Of a stretch of DNA of 64,000 bases, positions 23,321-34,800 are shown piece after piece (position 1 is the stretch's first letter; each line of letters starts with the position of its first letter). Source of the stretch: Chytridium lagenaria (taxonomy: Eukaryota; Chytridiomycota; Chytridiomycetes; Chytridiales; Chytridiaceae). The translations under genes were made by a program, and so were the position numbers. Location: assembly GCA_025449115.1 (NCBI GenBank), contig JAHLKC010000072.1, positions 62,001 through 126,000 on the forward strand, read 5' to 3'. Below the pieces are notes generated by a model. It ran no database searches and was not told where the DNA came from. It worked only from the letters and a program-made list of their open reading frames with translations.

Positions 23321-24435
23321 TTACAGTTTGGCCGAGCGCTTCTTGGCTAGAGATAGCAACGTTAGAAACACGGGCGGAATAGTATAAATATTACATGCAA
23401 TCTCTTGAAGCTTTTGGAAAGTTCTTGCAGGGTCTCCGAAGAAAATCTTGAATGGAGTATGAATAAAATTATCTACTACAGGAAAACAAACCTCTCAGTG
23501 AGAACATCCAACTCAAGCGCGGCACCCCTCGCAAACTCCCTATCAATTTCATCACGTATAAGACGCTTAGTAGCAACCAGAGATACTGGAAAGGCGTTCT
23601 TTGCAACGCCTGTCAGAAGCTTCGTAACTTCTGCGTGGAATGCATTATCCGGGAATACGCGCTGAACAAACCCAGTGGCCAAAAGCTCTTGAGCGGTAAA
23701 CTTGCGTCCGAAAAGCTAACGAGAGTTTTAATAGTGAAATTGAATCAATGACTTACGAGAGCTTCGGAAGCGTGTCCCATTCCCATGCGACGAACGAAAC
23801 CGACGGAAGATGCACCTTCAGAGCATAAACCGAGGGAAGCTGTACCAGGTAAAAAAATTGAAACTAACTTGAAACTCAACTGAAAGGGGTATGAAGAGTA
23901 GCAGATTCTGATGCGTAAATAACATCAGCAATGGCAATAACTCCTGCAGGGAAGCCTACGACAGGACCGTTCAAAGCAACAACAAGAGGCTTGGGATGCT
24001 CAATGAACGCCTTTGTCACTCCATTAGTGAGGACGGTGAGACGCTGTTGAAAGAACTCCCAAGACTCGTAAGAGTCAGCTGGAGGATCACGCTGCTCAGT
24101 AACATCTGCACCGGACGAAAAAAACGGCCTTTTCCGGTCACAACTGTGATGGATGCTCTCTTGTCTTGGGCGGCTTCGAGGAGAGCCATGCGGAGCTCGC
24201 TAGATGTACCATGAGAAAGAGATAATGGATGATGAGGAAAGAAGAAAGTTTAACCATGCCATAGATCTTACCGGTAGGTTTGTGCGCGCATGCTGTTAAG
24301 CGACTGATGGAATTGAAGGAAGACGTCAGTTCGGCATGCAAATGTATGCAGATTGATTTGTACCTTCTCGCGCGCAAAGGCAACTGTTGCAATCCCGTTC
24401 TCGACTATGTAGGAAATGTCTTCGTAAGTGGGCAT
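23321..24435 (-). CDS. Peroxisomal enoyl-CoA isomerase/hydratase (crotonase fold)
   Basis: Beta-oxidation enzyme of the crotonase superfamily, most like delta3,delta2-enoyl-CoA isomerases. ATG at 24435 gives MPTYEDISYIVENGIATVAF. Further exons read SLNSMRAQTY, ELRMALLEAAQDKRASITVV, TGKGRFFSSGADVTE (oxyanion-hole region), KAFIEHPKPLVVALNGPVVG, SLGLCSEGASSVGFVRRMGM with the Glu where isomerases have their catalytic acid, FGRKFTAQELLATGFVQRVF and SLVATKRLIRDEIDREFARG. The last exon ends KKRSAKL, and A-K-L is an accepted peroxisomal PTS1 variant. The chain of exons is intact without frameshifts. Its 3' end faces that of the caleosin gene at 385 bp, pairing lipid-body and peroxisomal functions. 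A hydratase or dienoyl isomerase cannot be ruled out. Confidence 0.87.
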
Positions 24436-24907
24436 GATGAGGTGTTGATTGAGCGTTAGATTGGAAACTTTATGCACGTAGGGCCGAAGAGCCAGTTTTA
24501 AATAGACGTCGTTTGGTGACAAGCAATTTTGCCGGGTAAGGAGTCAGGCGCAATGGGTCACAACTCTTGGGCCAAATGAGCCTGATGTCATGGAGGGAAT
24601 GGGTGGTTGAGGATGAACGAGATTCAACAAAAACGAATGCCTTTGGTCTGACTGTGATCTCAAAAAGAGTTATTGTTTCGCTTACGCCGTGTGCGGTGGC
24701 ATCAAAGTTACGTGAGCGTGCAGTGACTTTTATTTTCAAGTATCGAGCAAGTCTTTCACATTGCTCATTCCATGCTGGCTCTGTAGGTTTACAGTTGGAT
24801 TGCTATTCAAATCTCTTTCGAAGCTACTTGACCGTGCCTTCAAGCATCACTTCATGATCCTTCTATATTATTAAATATCGTCATTTCAAAAAAACTGTAA
24901 AAATCAC
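24436..24907. other. Divergent promoter region
   Basis: Shared upstream region of the minus-strand isomerase and the plus-strand F-box/ankyrin gene. No extra gene was seen. Confidence 0.45.
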
Positions 24908-27228
24908 AATGACGGATCCTGTGAGCCAAACTTGACGTCCCTTCCTGTGGAGATCGTCCTCAGCATCGCAAAATACCTTCACCCCTACAATGTGCGTCGT
25001 CTTGAGATGCTATCCCGGTCGTCACGATTCATGTGGAGCTTTGAAGTCGTTTGCATTTGCAAAGATGAACCTCAGAATCTTCGTCGTCAAAGATATGCTT
25101 GATGCATGGGAACCGCAGTCGCCGTCTTTGGGAAGCCATGAACTGGGAGAAGCTGGGTTACAATTACGTAGCCGCATTCTTGTCGGTAGTTGGAGTTCAC
25201 GACGGTTGGAGGTCAGTGTGCCCAGAAGGCCTTCGACGACCTTGTATCCGCCATCGGCAGCTCCTTATTGATGCCGCCGAGCTTTGCTGTCATCAACAGA
25301 TGCTCGTGACAGGCGGATCTGTGAAAACTTATCTGCCGCAACCTTCTTCACTGGCCTTAACACAGCTCCCTTCTTGGAACGGTACTTTTGAAAGCATCAA
25401 AACCTCACCACGGGACAGAGATTGGATACGCTCTTCCTTCTCTTTAGCGTGTATCGAGGGTCTTCAAGATCTCATTCCAGTGTTGCTCGACCACCCACAT
25501 TTAAACATACCGCTGTATGGCACCCAGGCGCTTTGCGGTGCCATTGAGAAAGGACACAGCGAGACTGTTCGACGTCTCCTCAATGACCCTAGAGTGGACC
25601 CGTCTGATCGGGAAAACTTGCCTCTACTTACTGCTGTTAAGGAGAACCAGGTGGAAATTATCCAGTTGCTTCTTAACAGCTGTGCCGACCCAGAGGCTCG
25701 TCGAAATCTTCCTATCAAGTACGCTGCACGCTACAGTTCAGCAAAAGTCGTCATGTTGCTTCTGGAAGATGATCGAGTAGACCCTAGCTCTGATAACAGC
25801 TGCGCTTTAAAGTTTGCAGCCGGAAAGAGGAGACTTGGATATCTTTAGGCTCATTTTTTCGCATCCCCTTACAGATCCCTGTTTGACGATAACTTTATTA
25901 TTCGATTGGCCTGCAATCGTGGACATTTTGAATATTGTCAAACTCCTTCTTAGCGATCCACGCATTGACCCGACGGCATTGGATAACTCTGCTTTAAAGG
26001 TCGCGCTAGCACTTGATCAAATGTCAGTCGCAAGCTTACTTCTGTCTGATGATCGTGTCGATCCGTCTTGCGATGGAGACTTTGCGCTCAAAATTTGTGC
26101 AGAGAGGGGGACGTTAATGTGTTTAAGCAACTCCTCGCTCATCCTAAGATCGACCCTTCCTCCCACAACAATGCAGCGCTTAAAATTTCCTCTGCTTTCG
26201 GGCACGTTGAACTCGTCAAGATTTTGCTTGTAGACCCAAGAGTCAATCCAAAGGCTGATGAGAATGCGGCACTAAAAGTGGCACTTGCTAACGGCCATAT
26301 TGAAGTCGCTCATGCGATCTTACGTGATCCGCGCATCGATCCGTCAGCTGGTGGGAATTTCATTTTCAAGTTGGCCTTGGTGTCAGGCCTTACAGTACTG
26401 TCAAGTTTCTGCTGGAGGATGAGAGGGTTGATGCTGGAACCGACGATAACTTTGCCCTGAGACTTGCTGTTGAAAAGGGTGACCTTGAAATGTGCAAGCT
26501 GCTTCTCCACCAACCTCCGTTAATCAGCATCGCAGGATCAGGCAGCCCTTCGTGTTGCCTGTGGTCATGGGTTGAACGAAATTGTGGAGCTTCTCCTATC
26601 GGATCCTCGTGTGGCTCCAGAGTATGACACAAACTCGGCACTCAAGATTGCTGCAGCTTCAGGTCACGCCGACGTTGTTCGAACGCTACTGTCACATCCA
26701 GATGTCGATCCTTCGGCTGATGGTAATGCACCCATCAAAGTTGCTTCTGTATCCGGTCACGCAGGTGTGGTACGTCATCTTATGGCTGATCCACGTGTGG
26801 ACCCATCGGCCAACTCGAGCTCTGCATTTCGAGCCGCAATAGGCAGTGAACACCCTCATGTCGCTGAACTTCTCCTCACTGACGTCCGCGTGGATCCTTC
26901 AATTGAAGAGAATATTGCCATTAAATTTGCGGCAGGGAAAGGGTACACTACATTCGTAAGAAAGTTGTTGGAGGATCCACGGGTTGATGCGGCCTGTCAG
27001 GAAGGGTATTCGTTGAGGGTGGCATGCACTAATGGGCACCTTGAAGTGGTGAGGATGTTGGTTGCGGATCCTAGGGTGGAGGCGGTGGTGGATATGACGG
27101 AGGCTGTGAAGCTTGCAGAGGCAAATGGGCACGTGCATATTGTGGGGTTCCTTCTTCGACGCCAGCTCACCGATTCCATCATGGAGAGGTTGAGGCATTT
27201 TGATGAGATTCTCGGGAATTCTGTATAG
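24908..27228 (+). CDS. F-box and ankyrin-repeat protein
   Basis: Probable substrate adaptor of an SCF-type ubiquitin ligase. Near the ATG (24908), in the +1 frame, LTSLPVEIVLSIAKYL and YNVRRLEMLSRSSRFM match the F-box pattern. A linker (NWEKLGYNYVAAFLSVVG) leads to an array of some 15-20 ankyrin-like repeats with the core LLLxDPRVDPSxxxNxALKx and AxxxGHxEVVxxLL, for example LLSDPRVAPEYDTNSALKIA and LMADPRVDPSANSSSAFRAA. The repeat style, with DPRVDPS in place of the usual hairpin turn, is typical of large ankyrin families in protists and early fungi. The array is split over three frames near 24910, 25840, 26110 and 26400, and ends at TAG 27226. About 750 residues if joined. Partner substrates are unknown. 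Confidence 0.78.
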
Positions 27229-27523
27229 ATAGATGGGTGTCGATGGATTGCATATTTTTATCTTACTTTGTTTGCATGTTGTTTAGTAAATACCCATTTT
27301 AAACTTTTGCGCTTATGCATAAAGTATTATATTTGTGAATATTGATGTTTTGGGTCTTGGAAAATGATGGTTGCTTTGAGATGGACCTGACGGTGCGGTC
27401 GACGGTTGTCTTCGTGTCGCGCCCATTGGCCGTACGACCAGTTTTAATCAAAAGAAGCTAAATCAAACCGAATCAAACCAGATTCACTCTACGGATCCAC
27501 AGCAACGAAAGACGAAGAAGCCC

Positions 27524-30500
27524 ATGATGCAGCAACTACAGCACGAGGGGAATGGGGATGAGGAGGAACGGGCAAAGGCTCTGATCTTAAAATACCTTTT
27601 CCCATCATCGATTGCATCTGCTACTACTCACGGTGGTGATGCTGCTGCAGACGATTATGATCCTTTGAGTCTCATGGAGCCCGTTGACCTCGTCTCCCTT
27701 GCCACATCTTCCATCACAGACGATGTGACCATTTCCATGACCTATTTCCGGCTGCGTGTTCTGCATAAACTCTCAAAGATATCAAGCTCTACGATTGAAG
27801 ACGACTCTGACCTTGCTGCCCTTCTTAAATCTTCGTTGATCCCTATTATTAGAGCCCCCTACTTTGAGTACAGTTTGCATGAGCTCCTTCCTGTTGTCAA
27901 CATAGTTGTCAAACATATGGAGTTTCCCGAGGTCTCCGAAAGTAATGATGATGCCGATACCATCAAGGCTGTGGAAGATTCTGCGATATGGTGTATTCTC
28001 GTCACAGATGAGCTTTACGCTAAATTGTACAGGAGCGGTGACGACAGGGCTCGTGGTTCTTTTAGGACTTCCGAATACGTGAGTTAACTTTCCAATTCTA
28101 TTATTCTTACACCCCTTTTATTCAACAGTGCAGAGAACTCGTTAGCTATTTGTTAACGCGCCCGCACGTCGAGGCCTATTACAAAAGCCACCCTGATTAC
28201 TTTGTAAGTCATATTATCCCACAATGGTCCACCTACCTCCCGCACCTTGAAGTCGTCGGTACCTTCACTTTTATCACCCGCTCCCTCAAATTTCCCGCGC
28301 AGAAGACCCTATCCTCCTTCTTAACGTTAAGGACACTCGTTACGGCGAACGGAATGATTCCCACCCGTCTTTTGATCTTTCTACAACCAACCCTTTTACC
28401 ATCACGAACGATACTTCGCTTCCAATTCAATATCGTCTTCAAGCCCTCGACCAAACTATGGTCCTCATTCGTGATGGCTCATCTACCTCTGCACCCAAGA
28501 AAGCCCGGGAAGCTGCCGCCGTCGCTGCAAGCTACCTCCAGTCATCCGACTTCACCACCCTTCTCACGCAAAACCCCGATTTTCCCATCTTTCTAGACAC
28601 TACCTTGTGGATCATCCAGCACGAATCTAACAGACACCGAGAGCAACGACTTCTAGACTCTCTGGCGCACTGGCGCGCCTCCACACTTATTGCCCTGATT
28701 CAACGTGTGAAAGTTAACCCGTATCTTCTGGCCGGTTTGGATGACGTTAACCCTATCCTGAACCTCTCCACCGACCTTAAGGCCACCAGCAATCCGCTTG
28801 AATTAGGCTTAACCCTCCTTACCCTTATCCATCCAGCCGCGGGACCTGGTCTTGACTACCTTGCGCCTAAAATGGTGACGGAGGTCGTTTCTGCAGTGTC
28901 CATGGTGGAGCAAAAGACCTTTTTGGAGGACCTTGATACTTGCTTTGCGTTTCTCAGAAGCGCAAAGAGTGGGAATGAGGCGACTTACTTGGCGTCGATG
29001 GTGATGGGGCACATGTACAGTGCGCCGGATAAGTTTGTGCCATATGTAGGGTATGCCTTTGAAGAGGGTACGAACGAGGTATTTCTTTTTTTTTTTCTTT
29101 CATACGGGTTTTGTTGATTTGTGAATTGAGATTTCTTTTTTTCTTTTTCTTTCTCTTCATTCTCACATCGATGTTAATGCCAGTTTATCTTTGTCGTAGA
29201 TGCTCGCCGATAACTTTTTCAACTCTCTCTCATCCCACCCAACCGCCTTTCTTTCCTACATCCCCGAAATTCTCACTCGCGTTCGCACTCCACTTCTGTA
29301 CACCCGTCCCTCAACTCCAGACCCCTTCCTCATCCAAATGCGCGCCACCCAAATCCTGCAAACCATGGGGACATACAACCCCGAAACTTTCGAACCCATT
29401 TTCACCACCCTCATTGAATCCTTCATTCAAGGCCGCCTACTTCCACCCATTCCTGGGTTCACCTCAACACCACTATCGAACCTTCCCACCGACTCGCCGT
29501 ATGTTGATTCTATTGGATACTCTGTCATCAACATCCTTGGTTCGCTCTCATTAACTCCATCAATGGCTCCGCAAACTCTCCCTGTTCTCGTCGCATACAC
29601 CCTATCCCTCCTCGCCCGAACCCCACCTCCAGACCCACTTATTTACTCCATCATAAGCAAGATCTCCTCAGTCTACTCAAGCTTCCCCGACCTCTTCACA
29701 GAAGAAATAAAGGCGCCATTTTTCGCTATAGCTGACGGTACAACACCGGCGCCTATAAACGCCAAGTCCGCGTCGACAAACTTAGTCAATGAGATGAGGG
29801 GATTGAATCTGGAGGGTCTTTTGAAGCAGGTTGAGAGAAGCTTCAAAGGGTTGGGGATTGACCCCCAGGATGAGTTCTTTGGAGCTGTTAAGGAGAGTTT
29901 GGGGAAAGAAGTGGAGAAATTCGATGTCATGATGAGTTACAAGTTAGTGTTTTGTTTCTGTTCTTTGACAGCCTATTCTCTGTCACCTTCCTTTACAAAC
30001 TTTTTTCTTTACTATCGGTCTTTGTGGAACCACTTTTTATCTCTTCGTTTTTTTTCCCTTTCTTTCGTGTATTAATCCGTAAGTCGAATTTAAAACCTGT
30101 AGTTGGAGCCACCAAAAAACTGTTATCCAAATCCGTGATTCCCTGGTCAAGAGAGGGTTCTCCGTATGGCTTGACTTGGAACAAGTAAGTGTTCTATCTC
30201 CATCTCAAACTGATTTCTTCATCAGATGGCTGGGAACGTTTACGGTAAAATGGCTGATGCCGTTCTCGGTAGTTCAGTTGTGTGTCCCTGTTTGACGGCT
30301 GCTTACGAGGTAAGTCTCTTTCCGACTTTTCACTTCTTTTTGTGTCGTATGAAAACGACTGAACACAATTAAATTTTTTGAATAGGCTTCTGGCAACTGT
30401 AAACGTGAGCTCGGTTTCGCCGCTGACCAAACCCGATTTTTCAAGAAAATCGTCCCGATCCGTCTCGAGCCTGGTCCGTTCACATGGAGTGCGTTAATCA

Positions 30501-31448
30501 CGGCCGGTCTTTTATACACCGAGATCACCCAACGACAGACTGGGAGAGCGCGATGGATAACCTTGCCAAAGAGATTCAGAGTGCTTTGGATGTGCAGAAG
30601 TTGGAGATGGCTGGGAATGCTGTTCCAAAGAAAGTGGTAGAGGATGAGAAGAAGGGGGAGATTGATGGGGTTATATATGTGGATCCTGATGAGGAGGTGG
30701 AAGCTGATGCGGTGCTGAAAGAGGAGAAAGTCGATGTTAGGGTTGATGCTGTCGTCAGTTATGATATGGGTCGTTTAGAAACGGTGGAAAGGTTGTGAAG
30801 GATATGGTAGCACGTATGGAGGTTGTTGAACAGACCTCCACAGATATGACATATTTTGAAACGGTGTTGTCACGGGTGGATGGTATTAGCCAGAGCGTGG
30901 CAGCATTAGAGGCTGTAAAAATTACGCAGAAAGGGTCGAAACAGTTGAGAAAAGGATTGAGCAAGTTGAAAACGTTGTTGATGTGAACGTGGCAACGCGT
31001 CTGAATATTCTCGAAGGTTCGGCCGGGTGATGTTGTGTCACTTGTTGCGAGTGTTGAGAGGGTTGGGAGAAATCTGATCGCGCCCATGAAATTTCCGCGT
31101 CTCTTACCGCACGCGTTGAAGAACTTGAACGCTCAGCCTCTACAAACGACACCCCACTCATCTCATCTATCCTGACACGTGTTGAAGCTTCGAAGGTATC
31201 ACCGCAAACATCCCACTCGCGCTCTCGGCACCTCCACAGTCTCTTCTCACACGTGTTGAGGCCCTCGAAAGCACTTCTTCCCCCGATTGATACTACACTC
31301 GTTTCGTCACTCTTGACGCGTGTTGAAGCGCTGGAGAAGCTTGTTGTCTCGCAAACTACACGACGCCACATCAAGAGTTGAGGAGAGTGAGGCTGTGAGG
31401 GATCGCGTTGCATCACTAGAGACGACAGTAGAGGCGCAGGAAAGATGA
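27524..31448 (+). CDS. Helical-repeat, TIR-domain and coiled-coil protein
   Basis: ATG at 27524 (MMQQLQHEGN). Residues to about 700 form an all-helical, Leu-rich region over several exons (for example MVTEVVSAVSMVEQKTFLED, PVLVAYTLSLLART) that resembles HEAT/ARM solenoids but matches no family I can name. Then a TIR domain spans four exons: FDVMMSYN, WSHQKTVIQIRDSLVKRGFS, VWLDLEQ, MAGNVYGKMADAVLGSSVV, LTAAYE, ASGNCKRELGFAADQ and KKIVPIRLEPG, with PFTWSALITAGLLYTEI after. The Glu of NCKRE aligns with the catalytic Glu of NAD-cleaving TIRs such as SARM1. The C-terminus is acidic, then repeats of LTRVEALE type predict coiled coil to the stop at 31446. Introns in the TIR are 29943-30102, 30185-30225 and about 30310-30385. 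Frame changes occur near 28300, 30480 and in the coiled coil. Confidence 0.82.
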
Positions 31449-31890
31449 TTAAATTGCTTGTGAGTCTTTTGGTGTGACGGCGCAGGTGAAGGGGGGTGAA
31501 GAGTGATGTCTGCGATAGTGCATTTTTTACGGTCTAACCTTTTTGCAGTTCCTTTTTTCCATGTCTATCTGGCGTTTTGTCCTTGTTTGTTGCTTTTTTG
31601 TTCCTTTTTTGTTCCTTTTTTTTTTCCTTTTTCTAATTCTTGGAGGTTTCGGATCAAAAAAGAAAGTGATTTCGTTCTTCCTTATTTTAGTTGTAACGCT
31701 TTGAAGTCACGGCGGGCAGTTTCCGCTATTTTATACCGTTTTTTTGGTTTGATGATATTGTTGGATAAGTTTTGCGCAATGCCGCTGTGTAACAAGCCTT
31801 TATTCCACCTTTCTATTACCAAAAATTAAGTAAAGCATAACCAAGCGTGTTTTTTTGTTAATTATTCCCATATCCATGAAATGCCTCTCC
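31449..31890. other. Convergent 3' intergenic region
   Basis: Lies between the tails of the TIR gene (+) and VWA8 gene (-). T-rich tracts near 31,590-31,640 could carry polyadenylation signals. No gene was seen. Confidence 0.45.
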
Positions 31891-34800
31891 TTAATTCTGC
31901 GTGATAGCCGAAAACAGATCCTTCATGATCGCCGCACATCCCCCGTATTCATAGCCACAAAAGCTTTCCCTCTCGGAAGATTTTTAGACAACCTTTTACA
32001 AATGGTTAGGAGAGATGAAAAAAGTGGGAACTTACATTTCGCTTCCTCTCCCAAAGAACCTATAAAGATAATGGCAGCGTTGACCGATCGTCTGAATAAG
32101 ATAGTGGAAATTTCGGAGCGGTGATGCCGTACGACTTAGGTTGGCGTCCGGAGAGGATGATGACGAAATAGTCGTCTAGTATTTATGGAGTGAGCAAAAA
32201 AAAATAAAAATAAAAATAAAAATAAAAATAAAAATAAAAATAAAAATAAAAATAAAAATGCAAAGATGGACAAACCAACTACTGGGGAAAGAAGAAAAAA
32301 AAAAAAAGTGAGTGTATCGAAAAACAATATCTCACCCGCATCATCGTTCACAACCTCCTTGACCGCCCTCCTAGCAGCCGCGACAGTGGAATCCCCACTC
32401 CAACAATACTGACTATGCGCCGCCATACTCTCAAGCACTAACCCGAACACAATTAATTTCCAGACACCAAAAAAAATTAAAAAAACAAAACCTTTCAATC
32501 TCTCCAATTCATCTTAGGGCTTTCCCGGCGGTAACGAATTCAATGCAATCAGAATCCCCACTATGGCCTACGATATCGTATAAATAGCGGTCTTCCATGC
32601 CTTGAAGACTTTCCATAATCTATGAAGTCGGGGTCAGATGGAGGGGTTGAGGAAGCGTACCATTAAGGCTGTTTCAAGACATCGGGTTAAGCGACCGTCG
32701 TACCCATTGAATCGGTACATACTAATCGCAAGTTAGAATGTGTGAGATGGGAAAATGACGTGTACCTTCCCGAGACATCGAACACAAGTTTCAGACGTTT
32801 CGGTTTTCCTCTTTCCATTCCGAAATCAGGCTCTTCTTCACCGCGTTGTTTGTAGATATTCTTCTCGCCAATTATACCTTTTTTTTGGATTGGTTTCGAA
32901 GAAAGAGGGAAAGATAAGGAGGGAGTGGGGGTGGTGGGGAGGAAGGATGAAAGAGAAGGAGATGAGGCAACATAGAAGAGAGGAAACATAAAAAAAGTCG
33001 CCAGTCAAAAGAATATCATCAACAAAGCAAGGGGAAAAAAAAAAGAAAAGGAAAAAAGAAGAAAGTGGGAGCTAGATTGATAAGGGGAGAGTGGGGGGAA
33101 CGAAGGATAACAACATATACCTTCCACCAGCTTCCCGTCATCCAACTCGCCATCACTTCTATTCCTAATCCAACTCCTCTCATTCTTCCGATCTCTCACC
33201 CCCTCCAACACAACCTTCATCCTCGCCACATCCGCCCGAACCCTCCCCGAATAGGCTCCATAAATCTCCCCTTCAGTACTTGACATCTTAATTTCCTTCA
33301 ACCGCGCCTCAAGCGCTTGTCTGCCAAGTCCTCTTGCGCGTTCAAGAACATGGGGCGGGACTTTAGCTTTATCCTCCTACATAAGTGTTAGCGGCAAGCC
33401 GGCGGGGGGGGGTTGAATTTTTACATCAGAGAGTTGGTGAATAGGGTTCCCCGAGTCCAGACGGTAGGGCCCTCCTCGACCACCGAGACCAGCTGTATCG
33501 CTTCCACCTGTTCCACCGGCCCATTGGTTTCCACCAATATGGGGATCATTGTTGGGATCGAGTTTACCGTGTTTAGGGTCAGACGCCTTTATATTATCGT
33601 TAGCAAATGATAACATGAAATGTACCATCAACAAAACAACAAAAAAGGAAGGGGAGATAGACCTCAGGTGGTGGTTTCGTGGCAGCCATTTCAACACGTA
33701 AAGCTAATTTTGGGGCATTTGGATCCCCACGATGAACCGCATCAAACCCTAATTCCGGGACCTGAATGCTATAAACAATCAGTGGTTCGATAACACAAAA
33801 AAGGGGGTGGGGGGGATGTATTTACCCATGTCGTCTAAACGCGTCCCTCAACACGCCCATTGTTTCATTTCGATGAACATCAAAGTCAAAGACGTTTCTG
33901 AGGACTTGTGAGAGGGGTTGAGAAGGGAATCGTTGCATGTGACGAACAAGGTTGAGGAGTTCACGGAGGGAGTAAGGGTATGTGATGAGGTTGTCGTCAA
34001 AGGCGGTGCGGAGGTCGTTGAAGGCGGCAATGAGACGTTTGAGGAGGTCCGGGTTGAGGGTTGGGGCGAGTTGAGTGAGGAGGGCGAGTTCGGAGGCGGG
34101 GTCGGGGTTCTATTTGAATGATGTTAGATGAGAAACGTGAGACGGGAAGAAAAGTCGAGAAACAATAACCCAAGCATTAAAAGAAAAATCAACCAAATTA
34201 AAAAAAAACAAACAATACAAGTGTGGGGAACCAGGGTTTCGTATAAACAATAAAAAAAAACAGAATAGAAACCCCATGGATTTCTCTGAAAAAATTTAAA
34301 CCACATCTAAGTCATACCACGCCCAACATTTTCACCTAAGGTGTTTTCCAAACCTTAAAAAAAAGAACAAAAATAACAATAACAAATAAAAATAACGAAA
34401 CGAGAAAGCAACCTCACCTCAACAGGATGACACGCAAACACCTCTCCAACAGTTTTAAAAAAGTCATTTCCCATAAACGGATACCCCGGTCGATTCGCCA
34501 ATACAATCATCCTAAACCCTTCATGCATCTCTACATCCCCTCCCCGTCGACGCACCTTCCGTCCATCCGCCAACGTCATCTCCCCCGTCTCAGCAAGTGA
34601 TTTAAGAATAGCCGTAATGGTGACAGGTGCTTTATCAGCTTCATCAATAACAATAACACGACCTAACACTGTTAGCAGGCGGTAGGGGGAGGGTGTGTAC
34701 CTTTTTTCACGGCTCGGATGAGGGGAGAATCTGAGTATACTATGATACCGTTTTCGATGGAAGTGGAGATGGTGAGGGAGGAGACGGTGGTGTCCCTGGA

